Source: Massilia sp. UMI-21
GTDB taxonomy: Bacteria; Pseudomonadota; Gammaproteobacteria; Burkholderiales; Burkholderiaceae_D
Assembly (NCBI GenBank): GCA_015277795.1
Contig: CP063848.1
Coordinates: forward strand, 4,278,001-4,342,000
Direction: 5' to 3'
DNA length: 64,000 nucleotides
The notes under the pieces were generated by a model. The model was not told where the DNA came from and ran no database searches. It saw only the letters and a program-made list of their open reading frames with translations. Shown one piece after another: positions 1 through 7,564 of the stretch. Position numbers and translations under genes: made by a program. Numbering within the stretch: the first letter of the stretch is position 1; each line of letters begins with the position of its first letter.

Positions 1-22
1 GGTTTCATACGCAGGGTCTTGA

Positions 23-805
23 TTACAGCTGGGCCAGTTTCTGCAGCATCTGGTCGGAGGTGGTGATCGCCTTGCTGTTGATCTCGTAGGCGCGCTGGGT
101 CTGGATCATGTTGACCATTTCCTCGACCACGTTCACGTTCGACGATTCGACATAGCCCTGCATCAGCACGCCGGAGCCGTTGGTGCCCGGCACGTTCAGG
201 TTCGGGTTGCCGGAAGCGCCGGTTTCGACGTACAGGTTCTCGCCGCGCGACTCCAGGCCGGCCGGGTTGATGAAGGTGGCCAGCTGCAGCGAACCGACCT
301 GGGTCGGGCCCACCGCGCCCGGCAGTTTCACCGACACGGTGCCGTCGCGGCCGACGGTGATCGATTCGGCATTGGCGGGAATCGTGATGGCGGGCTGGAC
401 GACGAAGCCGCTGGCGGTCACCAGCTGGCCGTTCTGGTCGGTCTGGAAGGAGCCGTCGCGGGTGTAGGCCTGGGTGCCGTCCGGCAGCAGGACCGGGAAG
501 AAGCCCGAGCCGTTGACCATGACGTCCTTCGAATTGCCGGTCAGCTGGGGATTACCCTGGGTGAAGATGCGCTCGGTGGCGACGGTGCGCACGCCGGTGC
601 CGATCTGCAGGCCCGACGGCAGGTTGTTCTGCTGCGAGGACTGGGCGCCGGGCTGGCGCACGTTCTGGTACAGCAGGTCCTCGAACACCGCGCGGGAGCG
701 CTTGAAACCACTCGTGCTGACGTTGGCGAGGTTGTTCGAAATGACGTCGAGGTTGGTCTGCTGCGCTTCGAGGCCGGTCTTGGCGATAAACAGCGAACGG
801 ATCAT
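23..805 (-). CDS. flgG: Flagellar basal-body distal rod protein FlgG
   Basis: Structural subunit of the distal flagellar rod, which crosses the peptidoglycan and carries torque from the basal body to the hook. The 260-residue length is typical. The N-terminus carries the flagellar rod motif ([18 protein letters not shown], residues about 11-28). The C-terminus carries the matching helical rod/hook signature ([19 protein letters not shown]). The start is supported by GGAGAA just upstream of the ATG. It is the last gene of the minus-strand flgBCDEFG block inside the window; flgF lies 64 bp upstream in transcription order. flgH, flgI and later genes probably continue to the left of the window, which I infer from the usual operon order. 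Confidence 0.97.
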   Translation of the reverse strand: MIRSLFIAKTGLEAQQTNLDVISNNLANVSTSGFKRSRAVFEDLLYQNVRQPGAQSSQQNNLPSGLQIGTGVRTVATERIFTQGNPQLTGNSKDVMVNGSGFFPVLLPDGTQAYTRDGSFQTDQNGQLVTASGFVVQPAITIPANAESITVGRDGTVSVKLPGAVGPTQVGSLQLATFINPAGLESRGENLYVETGASGNPNLNVPGTNGSGVLMQGYVESSNVNVVEEMVNMIQTQRAYEINSKAITTSDQMLQKLAQL

Positions 806-869
806 GGGATTCTCCTAAATGCGGCAGACGAGGTCCGCCACGTACAGGAGAATTATGCTGGAGCAACTA

Positions 870-1610
870 TCAATTCAAAGCGAGGATCTGGGTGGCTTTC
901 GCCGCGTTATTCTCGGCGTTCTTCAGCAGGCTCATTTGGGTTTCGAAGGAGCGGGCCAGGCTGATCATGCTCACCATCGAATCGACCGCGCTGACATTGC
1001 TGCCCTCGAGCGCGCCGCCGGCCACGCGCACGGCCGCATCCGGCTGGGCGGTGCCACCGTCGCGCAGGCGGAACAGGCCGTCGTCGCCGCGCACCATGTC
1101 CCCTGCCGGCGGATTGACCAGCTTCAGGCGGCCCAGGATGTTGCTGGCCGCCGGCTGGTCGGTGGTGGAGATGGTCGAGATGGTGCCGTCGCCGCCCACC
1201 GTGACGGTGGCGTCGGGAGGAATCGTGATCGGGCCGCCCTCGCCGGCGATGGTGGCGCCATTGGCGGTGGTGAGCAGGCCGTTCTGGCTGGTCTGCAGGG
1301 CGCCGTTGCGGGTATAGGCTTCGGTGCCGTCCGGCATCTGCACCGCGAGCCAGCCTTCCCCCTTGATGGCGACGTCGAGATCGCGCCCGGTCACCTGCAG
1401 CGCGCCCGGCGTGAAGTCGGCCGCCGCGGTCGAATTCACCACGAAGGCGCGCGTCGGCAAGCCTTCGCTCTGCACCGGCACCGCGCGGAACACGTCCAGC
1501 TGGGCGCGAAAGCCGGTGGTGTTGACGTTGGCCAGGTTGTTCGAGGTGGTGGCCTGCTGTTCCAGGATGTGCTTGGCGCCGCTGGCGGCGGTGTAGATCA
1601 GGCGGTCCAT
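870..1610 (-). CDS. flgF: Flagellar basal-body proximal rod protein FlgF
   Basis: Proximal rod subunit of the flagellar basal body. The start is placed at 1610 (MDRLIYTAASGAK) because that ATG follows a GGAGA ribosome-binding site and matches the family N-terminus. An upstream in-frame extension to 1664 would run into the palindromic repeat and is unlikely. The N-terminal rod motif (ATTSNNLANVNTTGFRAQL) and C-terminal helix (VDSMVSMISLARSFETQM) are both present. The protein is about 246 residues, normal for the family. It lies between flgE and flgG on the minus strand, but a REP-like palindrome pair separates it from flgE and may affect transcript stability at this junction. Confidence 0.96.
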   Translation of the reverse strand: MDRLIYTAASGAKHILEQQATTSNNLANVNTTGFRAQLDVFRAVPVQSEGLPTRAFVVNSTAAADFTPGALQVTGRDLDVAIKGEGWLAVQMPDGTEAYTRNGALQTSQNGLLTTANGATIAGEGGPITIPPDATVTVGGDGTISTISTTDQPAASNILGRLKLVNPPAGDMVRGDDGLFRLRDGGTAQPDAAVRVAGGALEGSNVSAVDSMVSMISLARSFETQMSLLKNAENNAAKATQILALN

Positions 1611-1649
1611 CGTTATTTCTCCATTTTCGGCTGCGCGACGGTCGGCTGG

Positions 1650-1713
1650 ACGCGCGGTCGGCACAGCCGAGCACCCTACGTAGGGTGCTCGGCTTCGCCG
1701 AGCGCGCGTTCAA
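1650..1713. repeat. REP-like inverted pair, copy 1 (abutting)
   Basis: Two copies of a GTAGGGTG-plus-hairpin element meet head to head with no spacer, giving a palindromic centre CACCCTACGTAGGGTG. The arms are CTCGGC..GCCGAG stem-loops ending in CGCGCGTT. The pair fills the flgE-flgF junction. Similar pairs lie at 16953, 23627, 53398 and 59518. The repeat family and its geometry are seen directly; a REP/REPIN nature is inferred. Confidence 0.85.
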
Positions 1714-1725
1714 CTCAGGTATGCA

Positions 1726-3255
1726 TTAGCGCAGGTTCACCAGGGTCTGCATCACCGAATCCTGGGTCTTGATGGTCTGGGCATTGGCCTGGTAGACGCG
1801 CTGCGCGGTGATCATGTTGACCAGCTCCGCGGTCAGGTCGACGTTCGAGCTCTCCACCGCCGACTGCTGCAGCACGCCGAAGCTGCCCGAGTTCGGGGTG
1901 CCCAGCAGCGGCACGCCCGAGTTGGCCGACTCGGCCCAGGCGTTGTTGCCTAGCGGCTCCAGACCATTCGGATTGGTGAAGTTGGCCAGGATCACCTGCC
2001 CCAGCGGCTTGGTCTGGCCGTTGCTGTACTGTCCCAGGATGGTGCCGTCCTGGCCGGTGGTGAAGCGCTGCAGGTTGCCGGCCGCATAGCCGTCCTGGAC
2101 CAGCCGCTTCTCGCTGGTGGCGGTGCCGTACTGGGTGGTGCCGTCGTAGTCGACGGTGAGCGGCATGGTCAGTTCGGAACCGGTGGACGGATACACCGGC
2201 AGGGTCACGGACAGCTTGCCGGCGTCGGTCGACAGCACCTTGTTCAGGCCGCCGTTCGCGTCGAACACCAGCTTGCCCACCGGGACCGCCGGCACCTTGA
2301 TCGCCTTGGCCATGGCGGCATCGATCTCGTCCGGCGTGCCGCCCGGGACCGCCGCGGCGTTGGTGGCGGCGTCAGCGATCTCGGTCTGGTTGGCGGCGGT
2401 GGCGCCGGCGCTGCCGGCGGCGGCCGACACCAGGCCGGAGGCGGCGCTGGCGTAGGCGCCCAGGGCGGCGGCGATGGTGGCCGGCACCGGCGGCACGGCC
2501 TTGGTCGCGGCTTCCCAGTTGGCGCGGGCGGTGGTCGCGGCGGCGCCGCCGGCGCCCTCGGTGGCGGCGGCCACCTTGAGGGCGGTGATCTCGGTGCCGT
2601 CGTTCGCGGCGTACACGTCCCAGCTGCCCGGACCGGTCCGCACATAGAAGGTCGACAGCACGTGCGCGTTGCCGAGCGTGTCATACACGCTCATCGGGGT
2701 CTGCTTGTTGTAGGTGGTCGGATCGTCCGCGCTGAACGGCGCATTCACCGGGTTCTGGCTGCGCGAGTCGAGGTTCAGCTCCATCTGCACCTTGGCGGTC
2801 GTGACCGGGGCCAGGTCCGAGGTATCGATCTGCAGCGGGGTCGGGGCGCCGGCCACCAGCTGGCCGCTCGCGCTCAGGCCATAGCCGGTGAGCTTGGCAC
2901 CTTGCGCATTCATCAGGAAGCCATTCTTGTCCAGCGAGAACTGGCCGTTGCGGCTGTACTGCACCACGCCCGAGGCCTCGGTGCGGAAGAAGCCGGCGCC
3001 GTTGATGGCGATGTCGAGCGGGTTGTTCGAGGCTTCGACATTACCCTGGGTGAACTGCTGGGCGATATTGGAAACCTTGACGCCGATGCCGGCCGAAATG
3101 CCGCCGGCGCCGTTCAGCGAGCTGGCATAGACGTCGGCGAACTGCGTGGTCGAGCCCTTGAAGCCGACCGTGCTGGCGTTGGCGATGTTGTTACCGATGA
3201 CGTCGAGGGATTTGGCTGCGCCGTTCAAGCCGCTCAGGCCTTGCTGGAAAGACAT
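1726..3255 (-). CDS. flgE: Flagellar hook protein FlgE with Ala-rich insertion
   Basis: Subunit of the flagellar hook, the flexible joint exported by the flagellar type III apparatus. The N-terminal rod/hook motif (SLDVIGNNIANASTVGFKGS, about residues 16-35) and the C-terminal signature (AELVNMITAQRVYQANAQTI) are intact. At 509 residues it is roughly 90-100 longer than many FlgE proteins. The excess lies at about residues 225-325, an Ala/Thr/Gly-rich low-complexity block (2281-2583) placed in the surface-exposed central domain. The start has an AGGAGT ribosome-binding site. flgD is just upstream (43 bp). Function is secure; the role of the insertion is unknown. Confidence 0.96.
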   Translation of the reverse strand: MSFQQGLSGLNGAAKSLDVIGNNIANASTVGFKGSTTQFADVYASSLNGAGGISAGIGVKVSNIAQQFTQGNVEASNNPLDIAINGAGFFRTEASGVVQYSRNGQFSLDKNGFLMNAQGAKLTGYGLSASGQLVAGAPTPLQIDTSDLAPVTTAKVQMELNLDSRSQNPVNAPFSADDPTTYNKQTPMSVYDTLGNAHVLSTFYVRTGPGSWDVYAANDGTEITALKVAAATEGAGGAAATTARANWEAATKAVPPVPATIAAALGAYASAASGLVSAAAGSAGATAANQTEIADAATNAAAVPGGTPDEIDAAMAKAIKVPAVPVGKLVFDANGGLNKVLSTDAGKLSVTLPVYPSTGSELTMPLTVDYDGTTQYGTATSEKRLVQDGYAAGNLQRFTTGQDGTILGQYSNGQTKPLGQVILANFTNPNGLEPLGNNAWAESANSGVPLLGTPNSGSFGVLQQSAVESSNVDLTAELVNMITAQRVYQANAQTIKTQDSVMQTLVNLR

Positions 3256-3297
3256 GGTGTACTCCTGATGAATTAACTACGAAGTAAGCGGCTCGGC

Positions 3298-4011
3298 TTA
3301 CAGCACTTGTTTGATATCGGCCATGGTGACGGCGCCCTTGACCGGCAGGTTCAGCTTGATGCCGTCCTTGCCGTTGGTGGTGACGCTGGCCACGCTGTCG
3401 AAGGACAGGGTGCGCGCATCCGTCAGGGCCTCGCCGCCGCGGCTCGCGACCACCTTGTAGGTGTAGCTGCCATCCGGCAGCGTGACCGGTTTGCCGTCGG
3501 CATCCAGATTGGTCGAGTCGGGCACGCCGTCCCAGGCGATCGGCACCACCCCGGCTTCCTGGGCGCCGAGCTCGATCGTGGCCACCTCCTTGCCGGTGGT
3601 GCTGCTGGTGATCACGACCTGCACCTTGTCGGCGGCGCTGTCGAGTTCGACGCCGAGGATGGACTTGCCGCCGCTCAGCTGGGTCTGGTAACCCTCGACC
3701 AGCACGCCATGGCCGATCAGGTTGGTCGCCTGCATCGCTTCGGACGACTGGTAGCTGCTCTTCAGGGATTCGAGCGTGGCATTGAGCTTGTTGACGCCGG
3801 TGACGGTCGAGAGCTGGGCCAGCTGGCTGGTGACCTGGGCGTTGTCGAGCGGGTTCAGCGGATCCTGGTTCTTGAGCTGGGTGACCAGCAGGGTCATGAA
3901 CTTGTCGGTGTCGGCCTGGACGCTGTCGACCTCGGCCTTCTTGGTGTTCATGGTCGACATCAGGTCGCTCACGTTGCTGCTGGCGCCGGTGGTGTTGTTT
4001 ACGGTGGTCAT
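3298..4011 (-). CDS. flgD: Flagellar hook assembly (cap) protein FlgD
   Basis: Hook-capping scaffold needed for FlgE polymerisation; it is discarded once the hook is finished. The conserved N-terminal segment (DKFMTLLVTQLKNQDPLNPLD, about residues 36-56) is diagnostic. It is followed by an Ig-like FlgD domain (VLVEGYQTQLSGG onward) and a FLGD_ig-type C-terminal half with SYTYKVVASRGG. The length of 237 residues is normal. It sits between flgC (15 bp upstream in transcription order) and flgE, so it is likely cotranscribed. The ribosome-binding site before the ATG is weak. Confidence 0.96.
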   Translation of the reverse strand: MTTVNNTTGASSNVSDLMSTMNTKKAEVDSVQADTDKFMTLLVTQLKNQDPLNPLDNAQVTSQLAQLSTVTGVNKLNATLESLKSSYQSSEAMQATNLIGHGVLVEGYQTQLSGGKSILGVELDSAADKVQVVITSSTTGKEVATIELGAQEAGVVPIAWDGVPDSTNLDADGKPVTLPDGSYTYKVVASRGGEALTDARTLSFDSVASVTTNGKDGIKLNLPVKGAVTMADIKQVL

Positions 4012-4025
4012 GATGGCTTATTCGA

Positions 4026-4427
4026 TTATTGACCCAGGGTCAGGGTCTTGAGCAGCATGGTCTTGGCCGCGTTCATGGTCTCGACGTTGGTCTGGTAGGA
4101 GCGCGAGGCCGACAGCATGTTGACCATCTCGTCCACCACGTTCACGTTCGGCATCGCCACATAGCCTTTTTCGTCGGCCATCGGGTGCTTGGGATCGTAG
4201 ACCTGCTTGAGCGGCGACGGGTCCTCGACCACTTCGCGCACGCGCACGCCGGTGGCGCCGGACTGCTGCGGCACGGCCTCGAACACGACCGCCTTGGCGC
4301 GGTAGGCTTCGCCGCTGGGGCTGGTGGCGCTGTCGGCGTTGGCCAGGTTGGAGGCGACGGTGTTCAGGCGCTGCGCCTGGGCGCTCATGGCCGAACCGGA
4401 GACATTGAAGATATTAAAGAGCGACAT
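4026..4427 (-). CDS. flgC: Flagellar basal-body rod protein FlgC
   Basis: Proximal rod subunit. It is short (133 residues), as usual for FlgC. It begins [21 protein letters not shown] and carries the N-terminal rod motif ([13 protein letters not shown]) and the C-terminal motif ([20 protein letters not shown]). It is separated from flgB by 13 bp, with a purine-rich AGGGGTAA ribosome-binding site in the gap, so the two are almost certainly cotranscribed and translated in sequence. Confidence 0.97.
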   Translation of the reverse strand: MSLFNIFNVSGSAMSAQAQRLNTVASNLANADSATSPSGEAYRAKAVVFEAVPQQSGATGVRVREVVEDPSPLKQVYDPKHPMADEKGYVAMPNVNVVDEMVNMLSASRSYQTNVETMNAAKTMLLKTLTLGQ

Positions 4428-4440
4428 GGTGGCTTACCCC

Positions 4441-4857
4441 TTATTGACCCTGGATGGCCGCCAGCAGGCCCTTGATCTGGTGGTTGATCATCGTGATGCC
4501 GGCCTCGTAGCGCAGCGCGTTGTCGGCGAACTGGTTGCGTTCCACGTCCATGTCCACGGTATTGCCGTCGACACTGCCCTGCACTTCGCCGCGGTACAGC
4601 ACCGGGGTACCGTTGGCCAGCATGTCGCCGCCCGCGGCGCCGCGGCCGATGTGGCCGGCGGTGGTGGTGGCCAGCGGACCGGATGCGCCCTTGCCGGCCA
4701 GCGCGCCCTGCAGCGCGCTGTTGAAATCGATGTCGCGCGCCTTGTAGTTCGGGGTATCGGCGTTGGCGATGTTCGACGCCAGCAGTTCCTGGCGCTGGGC
4801 GCGCAGGGACAGGGCCGTTTCGTTGAAACTCAGGTACTGGTCGATCTTGCCGATCAT
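4441..4857 (-). CDS. flgB: Flagellar basal-body rod protein FlgB
   Basis: First gene of the minus-strand rod/hook operon, encoding a proximal rod subunit. The start is set at 4857 (MIGKIDQYLSFNETAL) because a strong AGGAGG lies directly upstream and the protein then matches the usual FlgB length (138 residues). The in-frame extension to 4968 would read into the divergent flgA promoter region. The motif LRAQRQELLASNIANADTP is the family signature. The 158-bp gap to flgA should hold divergent promoters for both operons. I could not identify a convincing sigma-54 or sigma-28 site for flgB in it. Confidence 0.96.
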   Translation of the reverse strand: MIGKIDQYLSFNETALSLRAQRQELLASNIANADTPNYKARDIDFNSALQGALAGKGASGPLATTTAGHIGRGAAGGDMLANGTPVLYRGEVQGSVDGNTVDMDVERNQFADNALRYEAGITMINHQIKGLLAAIQGQ

Positions 4858-5015
4858 GCCGCCTCCTGCTGGACACTTGTTGGGACAGGACCGATGATAC
4901 GGATCGGCAACACTTCCCAATCGATCGATAAAGACCGCCAAACCCCGGCTATTCAAAGTTTCACACAAGAATCATGCTGCCTAAAATGGCAGCATCTACC
5001 TTCTCCATCGGTCCC

Positions 5016-5714
5016 ATGAAACGCATTTTCGCTACCCTGCTCATCCTGGCCGCGCCCTATGCAAGCGCGCAGCAGCCGGTCAACCAGGGCCGCCAGAACC
5101 TGCCCGCCCTGCGCAAGGTCGTGGAACAGTACCTGCACACCCAGACCGCCGGCCTGCCGGGCCAGGTCACGGTCAAGGTGGGCCAGGTCGATCCGCGCAC
5201 CAGCCTGGCCGCCTGCCCGGCGCCGGAAGCCTTCCAGCAGCCGGGCGCGCGGGCGTGGGGAAAAACAACGGTCGGGGTGCGCTGCAGCGCGCCGTCGCCC
5301 TGGACGGTGTATATTCAGGCCACCGTCAACGTGATGGCCGAGTACGTCGCGGCCGCCGTGCCCCTGGCCCAGGGCCAGCCGGTCGACGCCGGCCAGCTGG
5401 TCATGATGCGGGGCGACATTGCCGCCATGCCGAATGGCATCATTACCGACATGGCCCAGGCCCTCGGCCGCATGCCGACCGCTTCCCTGCCCGCCGGCAC
5501 GCCGCTGCGCCTCGATACCCTGAAGTCGCGCCCGGTCGTCCAGCAGGGCCAGGCCGTGCGCCTGGTCTCGAAGGGCAGCAATTTTTCGGTCTCGGGCGAA
5601 GCGCGCGCCATCAGCACGGCGGGCGAAGGCCAGGTGGCGCAGGCGCGCACCCAGTCGGGCACCGTCGTGAGCGGCACCGCGCGCGCGGGCGGCATCATCG
5701 AAGTCGCGATCTGA
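5016..5714 (+). CDS. flgA: Flagellar P-ring periplasmic chaperone FlgA
   Basis: Periplasmic chaperone that assists FlgI assembly into the P ring. The start at 5016 (MKRIFATLLILAAPYASA) gives a clean Sec signal peptide with predicted cleavage after ASA. The ATG at 4974 would add an untypical N-terminal tail. The mature protein carries the SAF-like domain of FlgA (AEYVAAAVPLAQGQPVDAG; a segment around PAGTPLRLDTLKSRPVVQQG; and VSGEARAISTAGEGQVAQAR near the end). The length of about 232 residues is typical. It is divergent from flgB and upstream of flgM; the sigma-28 promoter downstream suggests flgMN is transcribed separately. Confidence 0.95.
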   Translation: MKRIFATLLILAAPYASAQQPVNQGRQNLPALRKVVEQYLHTQTAGLPGQVTVKVGQVDPRTSLAACPAPEAFQQPGARAWGKTTVGVRCSAPSPWTVYIQATVNVMAEYVAAAVPLAQGQPVDAGQLVMMRGDIAAMPNGIITDMAQALGRMPTASLPAGTPLRLDTLKSRPVVQQGQAVRLVSKGSNFSVSGEARAISTAGEGQVAQARTQSGTVVSGTARAGGIIEVAI

Positions 5715-5764
5715 GCCCGGCCCGGCAGACTCGCCTATTTTCATCCGGACGCCCTTTTCTGCGC

Positions 5765-5791
5765 TAAAGTTTGTGCAATCCTTGCCGATAC
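5765..5791 (+). promoter_or_regulatory. Sigma-28 (FliA) promoter of flgM
   Basis: TAAAGTTT at 5765-5772, an 11-bp spacer, then GCCGATAC at 5784-5791. This matches the enterobacterial FliA consensus TAAAGTTT-N11-GCCGATAA at every position but the last. It lies 48 bp upstream of the chosen flgM start, exactly where a class 3 flagellar promoter is expected. Confidence 0.93.
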
Positions 5792-5839
5792 ACGATGCAG
5801 ATCCCGGAGTTTCCGCTCCGAACAGAGAAGGATGATGCT

Positions 5840-6166
5840 GTGAAAATCAACGATACCCTCAAGAGCAACCCAGGCCTTCAGCCGACCAACACCAACGGCG
5901 CCGCGAATGCGCGCGGCGCCGACAAGGCCGCGACCACGTCGACCACCGTGTCGACCCCGTCGGCGGCGACCGACAGCGTGCGCCTGTCCTCGGCCGGCCA
6001 GGCCATGGCCAGCGCCGTGGCCGGCAACAACCAGGTGTTCGACACCAAGAAAGTCGAGCGCATCAAGATGGCCATCGCCGATGGCCAGTTCCAGGTCAAC
6101 TCCGAGAAAGTCGCCGACGGCCTGCTCGACACCGTGCGCGACCTGCTCCATTCCCGCAAGCGATAA
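5840..6166 (+). CDS. flgM: Anti-sigma-28 factor FlgM
   Basis: Negative regulator that binds FliA until it is exported through the completed hook-basal body. The chosen start is GTG at 5840 (KINDTLKSNPGLQP follows), preceded by AGAAGGA. A longer frame beginning TTG at 5771 would start inside the sigma-28 promoter, so it cannot be used by that transcript. The C-terminal FlgM domain is visible (DSVRLSSAGQAMA, then VERIKMAIADGQFQVNSEK and VADGLLDTVRDLL), which is the FliA-binding half. The length of 108 residues is normal. It is cotranscribed with flgN 6 bp downstream. The promoter implies positive control by the FliA encoded at 16167. Confidence 0.95.
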   Translation: MKINDTLKSNPGLQPTNTNGAANARGADKAATTSTTVSTPSAATDSVRLSSAGQAMASAVAGNNQVFDTKKVERIKMAIADGQFQVNSEKVADGLLDTVRDLLHSRKR

Positions 6167-6172
6167 ACCTTC

Positions 6173-6655
6173 ATGCCCACCAGCCCCGTCCTGAGCCCGA
6201 ACGCTACCGTCCCGCAAGAACAGCAACAGCTCAGCGCCCTCATCGCGCTGATGAAACAGGAACAGCAGCTGCTGGTCGCAGCTGACGCCGACGGGCTGGC
6301 AACACTCACTCCCCGCAAGAACGCCCTGCTGCAGACGCTGGCCGAACTCTCGGCCCAGCGCCACGCGGCGCTTCTCGCCGCCGGCTGCGAAGCCTCGGAA
6401 GCCGGCATGGAACCCTGGCTGGCCGTGGGCGGCAACGCGGATGCGCGCGCCCAATGGGAAGCCCTGCTCGGGCTGGCGCGCGAAGCCAAGGAACTCAATC
6501 GCATCAACGGTATGCTGATCAACAAGCAGCTGGCGCACAACCAGGGCGTGCTCAATGCCCTGCGCATGCCGGCCGGCGCCGAGGCGGGCGGCGTCTACGG
6601 CGCCAGCGGCCAGGCGCTCGGCAGCGGGCCGTCGAAGCGCTACGTGATCGGCTGA
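6173..6655 (+). CDS. flgN: Flagellar export chaperone FlgN
   Basis: Cytoplasmic chaperone for the hook-filament junction proteins FlgK and FlgL. It is a 160-residue helical protein with the FlgN/FlgK-chaperone pattern: a Gln-rich N-terminal helix (ALIALMKQEQQLLVAADAD), a central KNALLQTLAELSAQR, and a C-terminal helix (AKELNRINGMLINKQLAHNQ) that binds clients in the family. It follows flgM after 6 bp, the usual flgMN arrangement. A strong rho-independent terminator closes the operon 19 bp downstream. Confidence 0.92.
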   Translation: MPTSPVLSPNATVPQEQQQLSALIALMKQEQQLLVAADADGLATLTPRKNALLQTLAELSAQRHAALLAAGCEASEAGMEPWLAVGGNADARAQWEALLGLAREAKELNRINGMLINKQLAHNQGVLNALRMPAGAEAGGVYGASGQALGSGPSKRYVIG

Positions 6656-6673
6656 ACAGGCGATACACCAGGA

Positions 6674-6704
6674 ACAAGGGCCGCATACGCGGCCCTTGTC
6701 GTTT
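6674..6704 (+). terminator. Rho-independent terminator after flgMN
   Basis: An 11-bp perfect stem (ACAAGGGCCGC / GCGGCCCTTGT) with a 4-nt loop ATAC, followed by CGTTT. It sits directly downstream of flgN and upstream of the lower-GC accessory patch. Confidence 0.85.
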
Positions 6705-6716
6705 GGCGCCCGAGGC

Positions 6717-6873
6717 TCAGCGGGCCTTGTGGCGGCGTGCCGCACCACGAGCAGTGAAGGAAGCCAGCATGTCGGCTGCCTGCTTCTCGTTCATGCTCGG
6801 TTCGCGGCCCACGAACTTCCCGGCGTGCAGCATCGCGTAGGTGCTTGGCGCGAGCGCCTTGCAAAACCTCCAT
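6717..6873 (-). pseudogene. Frameshifted small gene remnant
   Basis: A minus-strand frame ends at TGA (6717-6719) and reads as convincing protein sequence: APSTYAMLHAGKFVGREPS, then MNEKQAADMLASFTARGAARRHKAR in two parts. It has no in-frame start. The only nearby ATG (6871-6873, with upstream context of the 45-residue frame) is in a different frame, which suggests a frameshift a few codons in. I do not recognise the family. The polar, Lys/Arg-ending protein looks like a small plasmid- or phage-type hypothetical. Low confidence that it was ever a gene here. Confidence 0.3.
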
Positions 6874-6880
6874 GGTCGCG

Positions 6881-7018
6881 TTACAGCGCCTCGCCGTACA
6901 GGCCTACTGTCTTCGTCGCTGCGTCGGCGGCTGCATCCCTTGTCCTGAAGGTTTTGTCGGGCGCTCCAAGTCCTTGCCCGATTGCGCTTCCAGATAGTCG
7001 CTTTGCATAAAGATGCAT
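6881..7018 (-). CDS. Possible 45-residue small protein
   Basis: A minus-strand frame opens with ATG at 7016-7018 and ends in TAA at 6881. It encodes a 45-residue peptide whose second half (PDKTFRTRDAAADAATKTV, then GLYGEAL) has a coding-like composition. It lies immediately upstream, in the same orientation, of the frameshifted remnant at 6717-6873. The two may be the decayed pieces of one small operon or mobile segment. I see no good ribosome-binding site and recognise no family. Confidence 0.25.
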   Translation of the reverse strand: MHLYAKRLSGSAIGQGLGAPDKTFRTRDAAADAATKTVGLYGEAL

Positions 7019-7127
7019 CAAGGCGAATATTCGCATCGCATTAAATTTGTAAATACCCATGTGACATTGCTTTTGAATTGCCTAGCCAATAGCATTACAC
7101 AAACTAATAGCTTAAGGCGCAAGGGTT

Positions 7128-7328
7128 ATGGGAGTCATCGACAAGCCGATCAGTATCGACAGCCTGGATTGCGGCGACTCGCTCTTGACGTGCAACGGCG
7201 TCAAGTTCAAAGCAGATAACGCGACGGTAGCGCTGCTTACAAGTCTGCAGGAAGGCGATTCGCTATCCGATGCCCATTCCACATACCTTGCCAATTCGAC
7301 ACATACAACATTCCGATCGATCGCCTGA
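7128..7328 (+). CDS. Small unrecognised protein (66 aa), coupled to next gene
   Basis: An ATG-initiated 66-residue frame (MGVIDKPISIDSLDCG...). It is acidic/polar with two cysteines (Cys15, Cys22) and no signal peptide or membrane segment. Its TGA stop (7326-7328) shares a base with the ATG of the next small frame (TGATG), a typical translational coupling. That supports both being real. I do not recognise a family. It lies in a lower-GC patch with different codon use from the flagellar genes, suggesting acquired DNA. An AAGGCGCAAGG purine-rich tract lies just upstream of the start. Confidence 0.45.
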   Translation: MGVIDKPISIDSLDCGDSLLTCNGVKFKADNATVALLTSLQEGDSLSDAHSTYLANSTHTTFRSIA

Positions 7329-7480
7329 TGGAGCGTTTGCGCGAGCCGCCAGCGGAGCAGACGAAAATGGGATTTCCATGGCTTTGGGCTCGCTTCAAGC
7401 TATTGCCCGCAAATGCCGGCAAGCTCATCGTGTGGCCCGTACGCTGGATATTCCAGCCACGGACATTTCCGATGATTTAA
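7328..7480 (+). CDS. Small unrecognised Trp-rich protein (50 aa)
   Basis: It starts with the ATG that overlaps the stop of the preceding 66-residue gene (7328-7330) and ends at TAA 7478-7480. The 50-residue product has a charged N-terminus (MERLREPPAEQTKMG) and then a hydrophobic, Trp-rich stretch (FPWLWARFKLLP, KLIVWPVRWIF) that could associate with a membrane. It has net positive charge. No family is recognised. The coupling and the non-random composition argue for a real gene; the alternative is a chance frame in a decayed region. Confidence 0.42.
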   Translation: MERLREPPAEQTKMGFPWLWARFKLLPANAGKLIVWPVRWIFQPRTFPMI

Positions 7481-7564
7481 CACTGCGGCGCTGCCCGATT
7501 CAAGATAAAAACTTTCGCGCGGCGCCGCAACGACGGCTTGCAATTTCGTTTCCAAGAATTTTTC

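Larger units (their letters stand above)
6705..7127. other. Low-coding stretch between flgN and accessory genes
   Basis: 423 bp with no intact recognisable gene. The left part holds the two minus-strand fragments described separately. The right part (about 7010-7127) turns AT-rich (TAAATTTGTAAATACC) and probably carries the promoter for the plus-strand genes that follow. TTGAAT near 7072 is a possible -35 but I see no clear -10. Confidence 0.4.
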
